The translations under genes and the position numbers were made by a program. This document shows, piece by piece, positions 9,843 to 22,400 of a stretch of 64,000 nucleotides of DNA. The first letter of the stretch is position 1; each line of letters begins with the position of its first letter. Source of the stretch: Neurospora tetraspora (taxonomy: Eukaryota > Ascomycota > Sordariomycetes > Sordariales > Sordariaceae); assembly GCF_033439725.1 (NCBI RefSeq), contig NW_026944383.1, positions 8,308,001-8,372,000 of the forward strand, given 5' to 3'. The notes under the pieces are model-generated. The model was given only the letters and a program-made list of their open reading frames with translations. It was not told the DNA's origin and searched no databases.

Positions 9843-12161
9843 TCAAAACGGACTCCCAGACCTCCTCCTTCCCCCCTCCCCCCTCCGTCGACTAAACTCC
9901 CTCAACCGCTGCCTCAAATCGGCCATCCTTCCGCTTCGCCCCGTTGTCGTCTCACTGCCACTGCCACTTCCATTTCCACTTCCACTGCCACTCCCCCCAC
10001 TGCTATGCGCCCTACTCGGCTCTGGTCGTGATCCCTGAAGTTCACTCGACTTCCTCGATTCCTGACTCCGCCTCCCACTACGTGTCTGCCCCTGGTTCAA
10101 CATAGCCTGCTGCATCACAGCAGATGGTCCCCTCCCCAACATGCCCAAATCCACACTCTGGCCGTGTCCCGGTCTTCTGACATGGCTGTGGCGATTAGCA
10201 GTGAAGCTGCTCGAGGTAAAGCTCAACGGCGACCCAAGCCTGGCAGGTGGCTGGACGTTCGACTCTTCTAGTTGAGGTTGGGGCTGTGGTTGGGTGACGT
10301 GGAGGGGAGTGAAACCGAGGATCGCTGGCATGCTGATTGAGCTTGGGAGTCCGAGAGACTCGGGCTGTTGGGGTGGGGCGACTTCGATAGAGGTACCGGT
10401 GGAAGTAGACCGCGGAATAAAAAGCTCGTCGAAGCGGTGGCCTAGGGTTGAACTGAATTCCGTTGATCTCCTGCCCCTGGTAGTGGTAGTGACTCCCTCT
10501 TCCGTTTTTGGCATCGAGTCTGCTACAGATGCTACAGACACAGAATCCGGAGCAGGAGCAGGGGCAGGAGCAGTTTTCTTCCTGTGATCTCCACCTTGGG
10601 AGTGTGTGTTCCTTCGTTTGCCAGGCGCGCTGGACCGACTGAGTCTTACGGGGCTTTGGAGCCTGCCGGTTGTTGGTCGGCTATGTTGGCCTGGAAGCGA
10701 GTGGGAGATTGTCTGCCCTCGTTTGCGGGTGGTGATGGCGCCGATTGCAGCCGCGAGAGAGGCGGAAGAGGAAGGACCGTAGCTTCGCGGTTGGGCTGCT
10801 GGTTCTTGGTCGTCTCCTGCTTCTCCACTGGAGATGGGTTGGGGGCCGAATAAGGGGGAGCCGAGACGGCCTCGTTCTGGCTCCTGATCTGCGTCGTTTG
10901 GTTGCCGCTGTGGGATCGGGATGGGTTCTAGAGGTGGTGCTAGAGCTTCGAAGATGCTTAGACTTGACCTCGTCAACTGTGCCAACGGCCCCTGGGGCTG
11001 CATGTGCTCCGACGTGCTGAGAGTAAGGGACATGGACATGTCCCCCGTCGCAAACGGCCGCTCTGCCCTGGGTGTCTGCACAGATTGCATCGGAGTTACG
11101 CTTCGAGAGAGGAAGCGGTGGTTCTTAGCTGCCACTGCCGCCTTTTGACGGCATAACTCCCTTAGCTGTGCCCTCGTCGCTGCTTGCGTGTGCGGCCAGC
11201 GCATGAAAGTCCCGACCCCCTCGGCGCTCCCACCGGCAGCGCTCTTTTGGGCTTTCGACCCCCGCCAGGTGCGAATGGCTTCGCGGGCTACCCGCGCGCA
11301 CACGCCTTCCGGTGGAATGCAATTCTTGCCCATGCGAAACGGGGTAACTTTGGGGTCTTGCAGGTAGAGGGAGTAATAAGACCAGAGGTGGTCATTCATC
11401 GATTTGGTCCAAGGGGCTTTCTTTCTTGGTTGATTGGGTTTGAGGTTGGCTTCCTTGGGAGTGGTGGTGGTGGATGATGGTTGTAGGGTCTCTGTTGGCT
11501 CGTCAAAGTCAAGAAGATCTGTTGTGCCGAGATAATGTAGAGTGTCCTTGCCGTCGAGGGAGGCACTTTCAAGGCCACATTCGTCAGAGTCATCGTCTTC
11601 GGAGAGGTGGGACCATTGGCTCGGGAAGGAGTCGCTGGTCTGGGTGGATTGGGATGTTGATGGCCTGCTTATGTCGTCGTCATCCTCAGGCGTTGACTCG
11701 AAGCTGCTGGTTGAACCCACGGTCCAATCCGGATATCGACAGGGTGTTAATGTTGGTAGCGCCATGGTTGTTGGTACCGGTGTCTTTGGTCCTGCGTCTG
11801 AATATGCCCTTGCCCGTGGGATTTGCAAAGACAGGGAGTCTTGATAGGGTTCTGGGGAAAAGGGACGCATGGTGAAATCCTCTGGGTCTGATTCTGGCTC
11901 TTCGATGCTGGGGATGGCAAGGTCTGCTGCTGCTACTGAGGCCAGGAATTGCTGTGACGCAGCGAGCTGGTTCGAAATAGTGCGTCTCTTGACTTTGAGA
12001 CGAGGTCTGGGAGGCGAAGGAATTTGGGGAAAGTCGACATCTTCTGGAAGTAGGTTTATGGGCGTCTTGGGTGCTTCGCTGCTGTCGGGGAATTCGAGCG
12101 CGACGGCATAGCGAAAGTCGCGTGGCATTGTTACATGGCCGGAGGAATGTTGTTGATCCAT
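9843..12161 (-). CDS. Largely disordered protein with one conserved block, function unknown
   Basis: Single 772-codon frame. Most of the protein is low complexity: Pro/Ser-rich up to about residue 245 and Gln/Ser/Gly/Arg-rich from about 370 to the end, including a GSGSGSGNGSGSGS run. The only segment that looks folded is about residues 250-345 (APWTKSMNDHLWSYYSLYLQ, TPFRMGKNCIPPEGVCARVA, REAIRTWRGSK), a tryptophan-containing helical pattern that I believe recurs in other filamentous fungi, but I cannot name it. It superficially resembles Myb/trihelix spacing. Basic clusters (RKKAPWTK, PGKRRNTHSQ) would suit nuclear targeting. A second in-frame ATG 11 codons in (MPRDFRYAVALEF) is an alternative start. 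No membrane segment or signal peptide. Confidence 0.8.
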   Translation of the reverse strand: MDQQHSSGHVTMPRDFRYAVALEFPDSSEAPKTPINLLPEDVDFPQIPSPPRPRLKVKRRTISNQLAASQQFLASVAAADLAIPSIEEPESDPEDFTMRPFSPEPYQDSLSLQIPRARAYSDAGPKTPVPTTMALPTLTPCRYPDWTVGSTSSFESTPEDDDDISRPSTSQSTQTSDSFPSQWSHLSEDDDSDECGLESASLDGKDTLHYLGTTDLLDFDEPTETLQPSSTTTTPKEANLKPNQPRKKAPWTKSMNDHLWSYYSLYLQDPKVTPFRMGKNCIPPEGVCARVAREAIRTWRGSKAQKSAAGGSAEGVGTFMRWPHTQAATRAQLRELCRQKAAVAAKNHRFLSRSVTPMQSVQTPRAERPFATGDMSMSLTLSTSEHMQPQGPLAQLTRSSLSIFEALAPPLEPIPIPQRQPNDADQEPERGRLGSPLFGPQPISSGEAGDDQEPAAQPRSYGPSSSASLAAAIGAITTRKRGQTISHSLPGQHSRPTTGRLQSPVRLSRSSAPGKRRNTHSQGGDHRKKTAPAPAPAPDSVSVASVADSMPKTEEGVTTTTRGRRSTEFSSTLGHRFDELFIPRSTSTGTSIEVAPPQQPESLGLPSSISMPAILGFTPLHVTQPQPQPQLEESNVQPPARLGSPLSFTSSSFTANRHSHVRRPGHGQSVDLGMLGRGPSAVMQQAMLNQGQTRSGRRSQESRKSSELQGSRPEPSRAHSSGGSGSGSGNGSGSGSETTTGRSGRMADLRQRLREFSRRRGEGGRRRSGSPF

Positions 12162-14908
12162 TATGTCTTATACAAGCGTCATGCGGTATTGGGTTGGGAC
12201 AAGAAGAGCAAGGGATGAATAAAACGGGAATAAGTTGAAACAGGCGCGATGTCGGTGACGGGACTCGATCGCGATGTTGTCGCCAAATGAGTGGTGAAAA
12301 GGTAAGGGCGACAGGAAGATCCCAAGCCGTCTCTTTGTCGCAAAGGCGGTCGGTCTTTGTTGTTACGCGACGCGACAACCTGACCGTCAAGGTATCGTGC
12401 AAAAGAGTTGAGATGGCGGACCAAATTGGGATGGCTGGAGTGCGGCAGGCAGGCAGGCCGAATCGGCGGGATTAAAGGAACCAAGTAGGAAAAAGCAAAG
12501 GATGGGTAGAGTAAGTACTGTGCCAATTGTTATGCGGCTTTGTGAAACACGAGCGGTCGTGGTCGTGGTCGTGGTCGTGGTCGTTATCGCGTTCTATTGT
12601 CGTTGTCTGTAAGGGAAGAGGGATTGTTGGATGGTTGGGTGAAATTAGGTGTTGTAGTTGTTCTTGGTGGTGATGGTTGTCGTCAATGTTATTTGCAGAA
12701 GAGCGAGTGTCGGAGTGAGGGCCAAGTGAGCGTCGGAAGGTCTCAGTCGCAAGTGCGCGCGGGCGTCTTTCAATCCCAACTTGTCTTGAGATGGAAGCGG
12801 GTAGATGATGCGACCAAAGTGCCGGGGGTAGTGGGCAATGCGCCAAATGCGCGCGCCTGGTATTGAGCGAGTCGCAAAGAAGTGAAGTCTGAAAAGAGCC
12901 GCAAACTTGGAGGGGAGGACAAAGTGGTTGCAGACGGATGGAACTCGTTGGACTCGTTCTGCGATCGATATGCGATAGGTAAGGGTAAGGGTCCGTCAAA
13001 AGTGGGAATGGATGTGCTATGTAGGATAATAATGTAGGTACAAGGCAAGGTCGTACAGTAGCTTCATCAGTCTCGGAATCAGATCAGCCAGAGAAAGTAG
13101 TGTGGGAGGAACAGGGTCTCTCCCTCTCTCTTCTTGTCTGGGACTCTCGGATATGACATGGAACCTCTTATGACAACCACACCATCAACATGTCAACATG
13201 TCAACATATGTATACGGAACAAGATCAGCCAGTGGTAAAGCAACAACCACAACGACAACAACAACATCAACAACAACACCGATCCAATCGTGTACAAAAC
13301 AACAACTCAAGGGTCCGTTGTCCACCTGTCGCGGCGCGGAATCCGGCTCGCAACTTTGACACTTGAAGCCCGCAGTGGAGTTCGCGCCGGCGTGGAGTTT
13401 GTTGTGGAGATTGGAGGCCGCTTCACAAGTGTAACCCAGCTTCGACAACATCACAACATCACAACATCAACAACAATAAGATGGAAAGGTAAACAGGAGA
13501 TTCACTCTAAGGAAAGCGAGTCAGTAATATGGTCAACAGCAGGACCGGCCGTCCGCGGAATCATCATGGTGTGAAGAACCACTCAGTGATCGGCCTCGGA
13601 CCGTTTCAACAACTCGAACGCGTCGTGGACGCGATCCCAACGTGTTAGCTAGCGGTGGCTTGTGATTGGCCAACCATATTCCAACCGACCATCCCGGACG
13701 CGTCCACTGTTGTCAATGTTGTTCCCAAAATGGCGACACACAGCCAAGACTCGCTCGACTGCCAAAAAGAACCTCAAGGGCCACCACCGTCACCACGGCC
13801 AGGACGGTCCAGTGATGCAATCTGCAGCGCTAAAAAGTCCCTACTGTAACCTCATGTGAGCACTGCCGCCGGAGACAGGGTTTCTTTCTTTTCGATGCCG
13901 ATTTCTGCTGTCGTCGACTTGAACTTTGATTTTCTTCTTTCAGGTCAAGTTATTCAACCGAGAGACGGAGATGAGGACGGAGGTGAAGGGAGGAAGTGTG
14001 AGGGCCAATCCGCGAGAGGGAGGGACCGAGGGAGAAGGTGCAGCTGCAGGTCGGCCTTACTAAACCTTGTGCCGTTTGGACGGCCTGTCAAGAGAGATGA
14101 TGTTTCGCGTTGTGCACCACTGAATGAACTGGAAGTCTGTTGTTCCTGTTCTCTTGACCGGGGCCTTTTCTCAGTCGTGTCTTGATGGCATTTCAGGATC
14201 ATGAAGAAGGGCGTCGGCGAAGCTCGGGACGTGACGGATTCGGAGTTTATTGCGGTCTTGAAGTTTTAACTGAAGCCATGAAGGCTCAGGCTCTCGTTTG
14301 GCATTGGACTCGAGCCATGGTGACGATGACATAGGCTGGCTCGTGCACGGTAATAATTCCAGCTAAAGATCATGCTTATCTGGCTGCGATATGCTCAGTT
14401 TCTTAACACAAATGATAGGTGTTTATTGCGGGGTGTAAATCGAAGGTGGGGTCATGATCTTGGGCTTGGAGTTTCCGACTTCTCGTTCGCTCAACCAACT
14501 TCAATCTTTTCTCGCGGCACAAACAGTCCATCACTGTACCTTTCTTCGTGCTGCCGGTCAGCAATTGAAGTTCGATCATTGAAAGGATCCTTTTTGCAAC
14601 AAATCCTGGTTACCCTCTTGATCCAGTTCTCTCGCTTTCGACAATTCTAGAGGGCTAGGTAGTTCAGCTGGGCAGAAACAGCCAGCTGAGTGTAGCTCCT
14701 TCCTACTTCTGGGTGAGCTTCACAATCCAGCTTCATTGATTGGCCGGAACAGCAGCGTGGAGCTCGTTTTGCTGGCGGCATTGGGCATCATCAGTTTCAG
14801 CCGAGTTCCATGATATTTGAACTTTTCTTCCTTCTCTTCCTTTGGCTTTCGAATTCTTCCTGGAGTGACATCTTCCTTGATTCCTCACCATATTCCAAAT
14901 CTCCCAAA
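12162..14908. other. Gene-poor region with simple repeats
   Basis: This 2.7 kb holds the divergent upstream regions of the 9.8-12.2 kb gene and the Rtg2-like gene. Short overlapping frames only. Simple repeats include a GGTCGT hexamer array at about 12555-12586, a CAACATGT triplication near 13186-13206, and CAACAA-rich runs at 13235-13300. A plausible CT-rich leader precedes the Rtg2-like start from about 14810. Confidence 0.5.
12555..12586. repeat. GGTCGT hexamer microsatellite
   Basis: Five consecutive near-perfect GGTCGT units, in the upstream region of the 9.8-12.2 kb minus-strand gene. No further function can be read. Confidence 0.8.
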
Positions 14909-16774
14909 ATGGCATCAACAGCATCAGTCAACGGGGTTACGCTGGACAATCTCGACAAGGTCTGGCCTCGTTGGGATCCCGCCGACTCGAATCATCTCTA
15001 TGCCTTGGTTGATATGGGCAGGTAAGCTACCATCTTTGCACTTGTCTCCTCATGTTGAGCTCTCCTGACCCCCTTGTTTTTTTCAAAGCAATGGCATCCG
15101 GTTTTCCATCTCCGACCTCTCCCCGCCACAGACTCGGTTGCTCAAGTGCCTTTACCAGGAGCGAGCCGCCATCTCCCTGTTCGATGCCCTGAGCGAGTCT
15201 TCCTCTGGTGGCCCCCTTCTCTTCCCCAAAGAGACCATCACCCTCGTGTCCGAGACGCTGGCCCGGTTCCATGCCATTGCTGTCAATGACTACGGCGTAC
15301 CTCCCGATCATGTCACCGTCTTTGCTACAGAGGCCATGCGGAAAGCCGACAATGCTGCTGCAATGCTACAAGCCATCGAGGCCGAGGTCCCTGGACTTGC
15401 TGTCAAGATTCTGGACGGCCAAGTCGAGACCCTGTTTGGCTCACTGGGAGCAAGATCTGCCTTTTCTCGTCCCAAGGGTCTCTTTCTTGACCTAGGCGGT
15501 GGCAGCGTCCAGATGACATATCTGGACACAACTGGTCAAGATGCCGACTATCACATCCATGCAGCACAAGCCGGCAAGAGTTTGCCTTTTGGCGCTGCTC
15601 GTTTGATCAAAATCCTTGAACACAAGGATGCTGACTTCAAGACCAAGGAGGTTTCGAAGCTCGAGGAAGGCATGAAACTGGCTTTTGCCAGGCTTTGCGA
15701 GACATATCCTACTCTTGCGACCGAGTCCAAGGACACACAGGGCGTTGATATCTATCTCTGTGGAGGAGGCTTCCGAGGCTACGGCAGCATGCTGATGCAC
15801 AACGATCCAATCTCCCCATACCCGATCCCTGCGATAGGCTCCTACAAGGTCTCGGGCGAATTCTTTGCCAAGACCAGCCATATGCTCGAGGTCAACACCA
15901 ACTTCAAGAAAAAGATCTTTGGGATGTCCAAGCGCCGCCGAGCCCAGTTTCCTGCCATCGTTACGGTCGTTGAGGCTCTTATCTCGGCAGTTCCACACAT
16001 ACGATCGGTCACATTCTGTGCCGGTGGAAACAGAGAGGGTGCGCTCATGATCAGGCTGCCCCAGGAGATTCGCGAGAGCGATCCTCTGGATTGTCTCCAA
16101 CCAGATGTATCACTACAAGGCATCGTTGATATACTGTCATCAGCTCTCCCAGCCGATTACAGCAACCCAAAGACGGTCTTTGGGCTTGGCCTTGGCCGCC
16201 TCTTCGCGAGCAAGATTTGGTCCAACACCGGCGATGATGACCTTGCGAATGCCTCTGCCGCTTTGCACAGTGCCATCACGGAACATCCCGATTGTCCTGG
16301 TCTATCACACGCGGCCCGGGCTGTTATGGCTCTGACACTTTGTGCGAGATGGGGCGGCAGCGTCACTCCGGCGGATGAACAGCTGTTGAACAACTTGCGG
16401 GCATTGGCTGATACCGTCAACCCTGACGCTGTGTTTTGGGCGGGCTACATTGGAGCCGTAGCTGCCGCACTCGCGAAACTGGCACCAACGGTCCAAGATG
16501 CTCATCAACTTGGAGACAAGGTTCAGTAAGTTGATTGTTCGACCAAACAGCCGTTTAACAGCGTATTAATAATTTTCGTACCAGGTTTAGATCGACCGTG
16601 GAACAGTTCGACGACAGCAAAGGGTTTCGAGTTCGCCTCAACCTCCAGGTCATCGAAACGGCTCTTCGAGGCATCGACACCGGGGACCTGAAATCCCACT
16701 TCGAACTCGTTAGCACGCAGAGAGAGCAAGATTCGGGGAAGAAGGTCGTTGTGGACATCACAGCACTTTCCTGA
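14909..16774 (+). CDS. rtg2: Rtg2-like retrograde signalling protein (Ppx/GppA fold)
   Basis: Three exons: 14909-15021, 15089-16525 and 16585-16774, giving 579 residues. Rtg2 is a cytosolic ATP-binding protein of the exopolyphosphatase/GppA superfamily; in yeast it senses mitochondrial dysfunction and releases Rtg1/Rtg3 (known). Seen: ASKHA-fold phosphate motifs YALVDMGSNGIRFS near residue 32 (split by intron 1) and KGLFLDLGGGSVQMTYLD near residue 155, the FATEAMRKA segment, and a third Gly-rich motif YLCGGGFRGYG. The C-terminal half (from about 300) resembles the Rtg2 helical region. I chose the ATG at 14909 (CCCAAAATGGC context, motif spacing as in the family); an in-frame ATG at 14810 would add 33 mostly hydrophobic residues that look like translated leader. 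Intron 1 ends TTTCAAAG|C. Confidence 0.9.
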
Positions 16775-17152
16775 TGTAGTAAGTTATTATGGTGCTGTCG
16801 ACAGCGATGATTACTCTACCTCTATATCCATTATGCCAACATGCCGAACTGGTATCCTTTGCTTTCAACACCTCAACTGCGTTCCATATTTCCTTTGTCA
16901 TCCAAACGCCAGTACCATCTCACTCTGCAACAATCTGTTAGGTATCATTTCCCCCTATGCGCACTTTCACGCTCCATTATTCGCTTCTGGTGTGCAATAT
17001 CTTGATCCTTCACAATCGCCGGCCATACTTTTGTCTTTGTATCGCATCAATTCCATTCCTCTTGTTGAAGATGGCTTCTTCACGGGCGATGACACATGTC
17101 CTAAGCAGTGTCACTTGCCTGTTCGGGAGTGGATTCCTCTCTATTTCGTTGT
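16775..17152. other. Short intergenic region between converging genes
   Basis: The Rtg2-like gene and the Zn2Cys6 gene converge here. The sequence is AT- and pyrimidine-rich, as expected of two 3' untranslated regions. A 143-codon plus-strand frame covers it but overlaps the end of the regulator and has no motif. Confidence 0.5.
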
Positions 17153-19435
17153 CTACCGGGCTGTCAGACCATGTTCTTGAATACTGAATGGTGCGATACT
17201 GATGCATAACTTACAGAAATCATTTCGTGAATTCCAGGCATCCTTGAAGGCGCTCAAAGCTACATCACTGTTGCCAAACACTTCAAGATCGTCCATGGCG
17301 TCCAGTACTCTCTTGACAATTGCGGATGTACGAAACCGATTCGAGTACATCACCACAACGCCTTCGAACAAGTCCTCTGTCAGGCGTTTGAAACTCCGTC
17401 TTTCGGCACTTTCGGTCATTACTGCCTGAAATTAGATGTGCTGTCAATAGCAGGAAGCCTGGGAGGTTAACTTACCATCAGCAGACGATAGTTGGCCTAA
17501 CACTTCCTGATACACCAGGATCACTTGCCACATGGACAACCAAAGAGCGACGGTGAAAGCCGACCGGGTACCCGAGGTCTCCTGTTTTAGGGTGGTTGGT
17601 GGCCCCAGGAAAGCGTCGAGTCCCCCCAGCAGTTCTCGCTCGGTGCTCGATATGGCTTTCCCGGCCCGCAGGTGGAAGTGAAGCTGAACAGGCAGCAGTT
17701 GTTGGCTGAACGGCATACCGCCAGTGAAGAACATGTTCCTCACCTCGTAAGCCCATATCTTGACCATACATGTCATGTTGCACACGTTTTCCATTAACCT
17801 GTGCAACTGCACAGCCTCTTTCTGCGCTGGAGACGACAATCTTCCTGCGAAAACATTTGAGTTAGACGCCTTTCTGACCTGAACGAACTACATCTCGGCT
17901 TACCATTAGAGACATAGGTCTTGTGGAAAACCCTTTTGTAGGACACCAGACACTGCTCGATACGACCCCCGAAAGTCGTTCGGTGCTCGAGGAGAATATC
18001 TCGCTCGCTCCAAGCACAGATGGTCTCATTACTAGGGCTTTTGTCCGTAATCGGGAGGTATATGGGGTAACAACTGACCGGCTCCGAGCTTTGGAACATC
18101 ACCTCGCGACACGTAACCTCCAAAGACTCTCGGTTGAAATTGGGCGAACGACGGATCTCGACCACATGGTCGCTACTGCCAGGTCTGGTGGGCCCTTTAG
18201 GAAGCGATTCGTACCACCCACACATATCCTTGGACGCCCAACGTTCTGCTTCGCAGTCAGTCTCAGAGCTTCTCATGAGCGTCTCTTGCGAACGTACCCG
18301 ATGCACCCCCAAGAATCTCGCTGAGCTTTTTCCTGATACACGGGACAAAAGGACAATGATTCTCTGTGCAGAAGTCCCTGCAGTGCTCGCATTCATCGCC
18401 ACTATCACACTATCTATGTTGTCAGCAGTCTCGTCTCGCTTGGAAAATGGATGAAGAAGGCCTCCGTACTACGATCCTCTGAATCCGACAGGCGGAGCAA
18501 GCGCCCTTCTTTCTTACACGCTTTGTCTTCTCTCGATCTTTCAATTTCCGACTCCGTACGCTAGCGTTGCTAGAGACGTCGGATATCAACTCGTGACCAT
18601 TCACACTCTGGGTGTCCAGACTCAGCAGGTCATCGTCTAGGTTGGCAGACATATGTGGCTGGGGATCAAGGTCGAGGATGTTCTGCGTCTCGGGAAGCGT
18701 GAAAGGCAGGGGCTCATTAATTATTGGAATGGCAGGAGCCACTGTCATTTGGGCGTCTTCGTTGAACCCTGATGCAAAGCTTTGGTTAACTGTTGAGGGG
18801 GCAATCGAAGGAACAAGGAAATAATCTTGTTCTGGCACGACAGCCGGTGTCCGGTGCCCTTCATCGAAGTTAGTCTCTGCTAATACTTGAGGAATTCTTG
18901 GCAACATACCTGGTTCCGTTCCGGGGTTCCAATTCAATGTCGCGTTGCGGTTTCGACCACCAGAGCGTCTTGTATGTGATGATGGAGGAGCCAGTAGGCC
19001 ATTGGAGCCACTGGTCGACGGCCTGAATGGGATCTCGGATGACGGCCAGGTGCTTGGGCAGTGGTTATCGACGTTATCGGCAGCATCCTGAGCATCACCC
19101 ATGGAGACGTCATTGTCGAGATCGGCAGAGGTTGGATATTGCTCTGGGTTGAGATAGCCGTCGACCATTCCAGCAATATCAGCAGGATGGGGTCCGGGGA
19201 GCACAGAGTTGAGCGGTGCGTCTGACCTCAGGAGTTTGCGTATCTCGGTATCTCGGTCCAAGAAATAGGACGAAACTTCGGAAAACGCAGAGGGTGCAAT
19301 GGAAGGGTCCTCAAAAGGATTATCCTCGTGGGCGGATTCCGTGGCGGTGGTAGACCGCTCGTCCGAAGCACGGTTGAGCTCTTTCAAGACCCAGTTGTCA
19401 TCGTAGCGAGGAGGATAGGGATTCATGGCTGGCAA
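17153..19435 (-). CDS. Zn2Cys6 transcription-factor-like protein with mid-protein zinc cluster
   Basis: Five exons by my model: 19435-18470, 18409-18298, 18245-17904, 17844-17476 and 17421-17153, giving 685 residues. Splicing across intron 1 creates a canonical fungal binuclear cluster, Cys at 313, 316, 323, 329, 332 and 341 (spacing 2-6-5-2-8), preceded by a basic stretch KDREKTKRVRKK. Unusually for the class, the cluster sits after about 310 residues of acidic and Ser/Pro-rich sequence instead of at the N-terminus. The C-terminal 340 residues are helical with hydrophobic patches (MTCMVKIWAYEVRNMFF, FTVALWLSMWQVILVYQEV) as in the regulatory halves of such factors. Donors GTACGG, GTACGT and GTAAG, with a CTGAC branch in intron 2. 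A second ATG three codons in is an alternative start. Target genes unknown. Confidence 0.8.
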
Positions 19436-22400
19436 TGTTGACAGGCCAAACTATACGGCAACGTCTCGGATACTTTGTGAACTGCACGACTGTGTGGCCG
19501 AGACCAACAAGGCTGCAGATACTCGGGGCAGAGTGTGATACGAGACGCAATAAGGCGGCCAGAAGCAATAGAATTGTTCGGTCTGACGAAAGTGAAGGTG
19601 TCCGAAATCAGATGACGACCTGTTAAAGCTTCGGATGATGGGCACTGAAGGAAAGAAGGAAGGAGGAAGAAGGTTGCGAAGGTTAAAGATTATCCAACGG
19701 AATACTGTGCCATGAGACGGCACTCGCCTTTTGTTTTACGACAAATGAGCTTTGGTAAAAGAAGAGGCTCTTGCCCATCCTGACCTTGCGTGCGCTGGTA
19801 AAGGTACGTTAACTGCGCCTCTGGTAACTAATTTACAACTTTCGGAGAAGAACCCCTGATAGATTGGTACAAAATCCCATTGTTTACTTGGGAATTTGCG
19901 GCCAATGAGACGGCTGGACCTGGTCACCGAAAATTGCATAGGTACGTACCACCATGATGTGGGAGCGTCCGACAGCTCCGGCATCCTTCCTTCGTGGTGG
20001 TGTGCAGACGGCCTAACTCAAGTTGACAGGAAAACGAGTGTCACACCAGTAAGAGACCTCTTCTGTTGAAGTGATGCACACAAGTTGCTCACTGCACCCG
20101 GCACCGCGATATTCTCCAGACCTCTTCTCCGTATTGCGGGGCGGATTGGCCAGTAATGCTTCCCCGCAAGATGATGGCATTGGCCGCCACTACCATGATA
20201 GCTTCGTGGGATGGCATTCATTCAGCGGTACCCCAAGCTTTCTGTGCCTGACATATCCGCGTGCCACGTACCTGAGCTCAGGATACCCACCTGCCACTCA
20301 GACAGGAAGCGTACCTTGCACAACAGGAAGTGTGCACAAGTGTGCAGAAGCTTACCACCAAGCCAATCAGTCATGATACGCGTATACATTATCATTGTTC
20401 GGCAGCGAAATCACGGCAGAAGGAGAGCAGAAGTCGGAGTGATTTCACTGCCATCCCCGTCGATCCCCTCCGCTTCTAACTCTAAGGCGGCGTCGCGCCG
20501 GACGCATAACCTATCTGGTTCCTACGTTTCACATTTTCTTGTTTACACCATGTTCCGGTTGTGGCGGGGCAGATCATGAGAACTACGCGTCGGACGCTTG
20601 CCGGCAGTTTCTCGTCAGAGCCTGAGGTTGGTTTTTCATTTTGGGCTTCGGCCTTGAGACGAAGTCGTCTTACTTCCAATCTGTCAAGCGTACACCACAC
20701 GCCGCTACTGCCACTGCTGATGCTGCCGCTGCACATGTCGAGCGATGTCGATGCTGGTGTCTCAGATGCCGAAGACGCCACGAATAAAAGGAAAGAGGCC
20801 AGCCCGGCGTCCGATGCAGTTGCTTGGCGTTGTTCTTTCTTCAAGCCTCCATCAAGTCGTCATCGTCGTCGCCGCCCGTCCTTGGCATGGGTTTGCGCTT
20901 CATATTCGCTTGAGCTTTTTCATTGTCGTTCATTTTAGGGACAAGGTTCTAATCTCCCCCTGCAGCTAACTCAGCCGCCTGCGGGGATGCGCCAAGTGTA
21001 GTGTACCCGTTCAAGCCGATGTTTGCGATCATCGTGGTCTAGAACTTGAATCTACGCCGAACACCTACCTATGAGGCCATGAAGCAGGAAAATGGACACT
21101 GAGCACACTTAGTCCGCCTTGTTTTAACGTCCTTAATCTCCGCCTGTTCTCACCTGTGTTGTCCTCGCGGTCGTCCATCAGAAAAACCGCCCAAGCCGAG
21201 TGGTAACATTCATCACAACGGGGCTGCAGGGTACCTGCAAATGCAGGGGGCGTATGCAACCACTATCTGCGGCAGGCTGGCAGACACGCAACGGCATGTC
21301 ATGCCGTGGTTTCCATGCACTGCTGTTCCTTGTCTTTACTCACAGTCTGTTATCTGACTTATCGCGTACCAAATCTGCGGTTGGGCTTCTCCAATCTCAC
21401 TGGCTGGTTCATCGACCCTTGAACAGCTGAAGCGAGCTTCGAATCTTGATCCTTACCGGAAATCTTAGTACGACCACGTTAATGGGATTGCGGCTTCGGC
21501 ATTCGGATCCGGAAAGAATGGCATTGTCACTGTTGACGTTTCATAACAGCAGGTTATCGGTCCCGGAAGGCAGACTTGCGCAACTGCGAAGGGAAGGACG
21601 GCACCATGCCTACAAGTCACAGAGGCACAATACCACGAAGTTGATGGATCGGCGGGCCGTGCTACTGCTACCGTTACTGACAGGTTACAGTAAATGCGAG
21701 TGTCCTAAGTGGTTGCGAGTGTACCTGGCAGTCACGCGCCGCGTCATGCACTCATGAGTTCATGGTGTTGAACGACGCCGCCAAACGACATCGGGGAGGC
21801 CCGCATTGCTAGACTCTCCAAGCCGATGAACGGGGCTCGGAGCCTCCTGGCCTCACGTGTGTCTTGAGATATTCCAGTGATATGTGACTTTTTTTGAGGC
21901 TCAAATGGCGGTCTGATATGCTGTTAGGCTGTTCATTTTGACTTGTGTGGCAAAGCAGCTTGCCAAGATTGCCGGTGTGCTTTTTAGCATGTAAGTCAGT
22001 CCAACCGATTGGATGCATCGGCGGAGACCACTTCGCGAGGCCATTCAAAGGCCAAATTTGGAGGCCAGCTCAGCCAGTCGAGAGGCCCGGTGTGAGTGGA
22101 CCCCGGCGCCGATTGGGAGATGCTTGGGCCGGAAAGTCGGCAGCCAACAGACGGAGATGGCGGAGAGGGTAAAGGAAATGAAAGGAGAATAAAGGCAAAT
22201 TGCGGCGATATTGGTGCAGAAAGGCGGAGGAGGCTAAAGAAACCCAGAAGGAAGATAATGAAGGCAAAAGGTTTCCTTCTTCCAAGTTCATGATTGTTTC
22301 ACCCTACCAGGACGTGTCGGACCTGCCAAAGGATGCTCTTTCAAACCATGATTGGTCGGGAGCTTTACATAGCAGGAGCATGTCTCACATGTAAGTGGAC

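Noticed and set aside
14810-14908. Upstream in-frame ATG of the Rtg2-like gene as the true start
   Set aside because: Would add 33 hydrophobic residues not expected in a cytosolic Rtg2; the ATG at 14909 has the better context.
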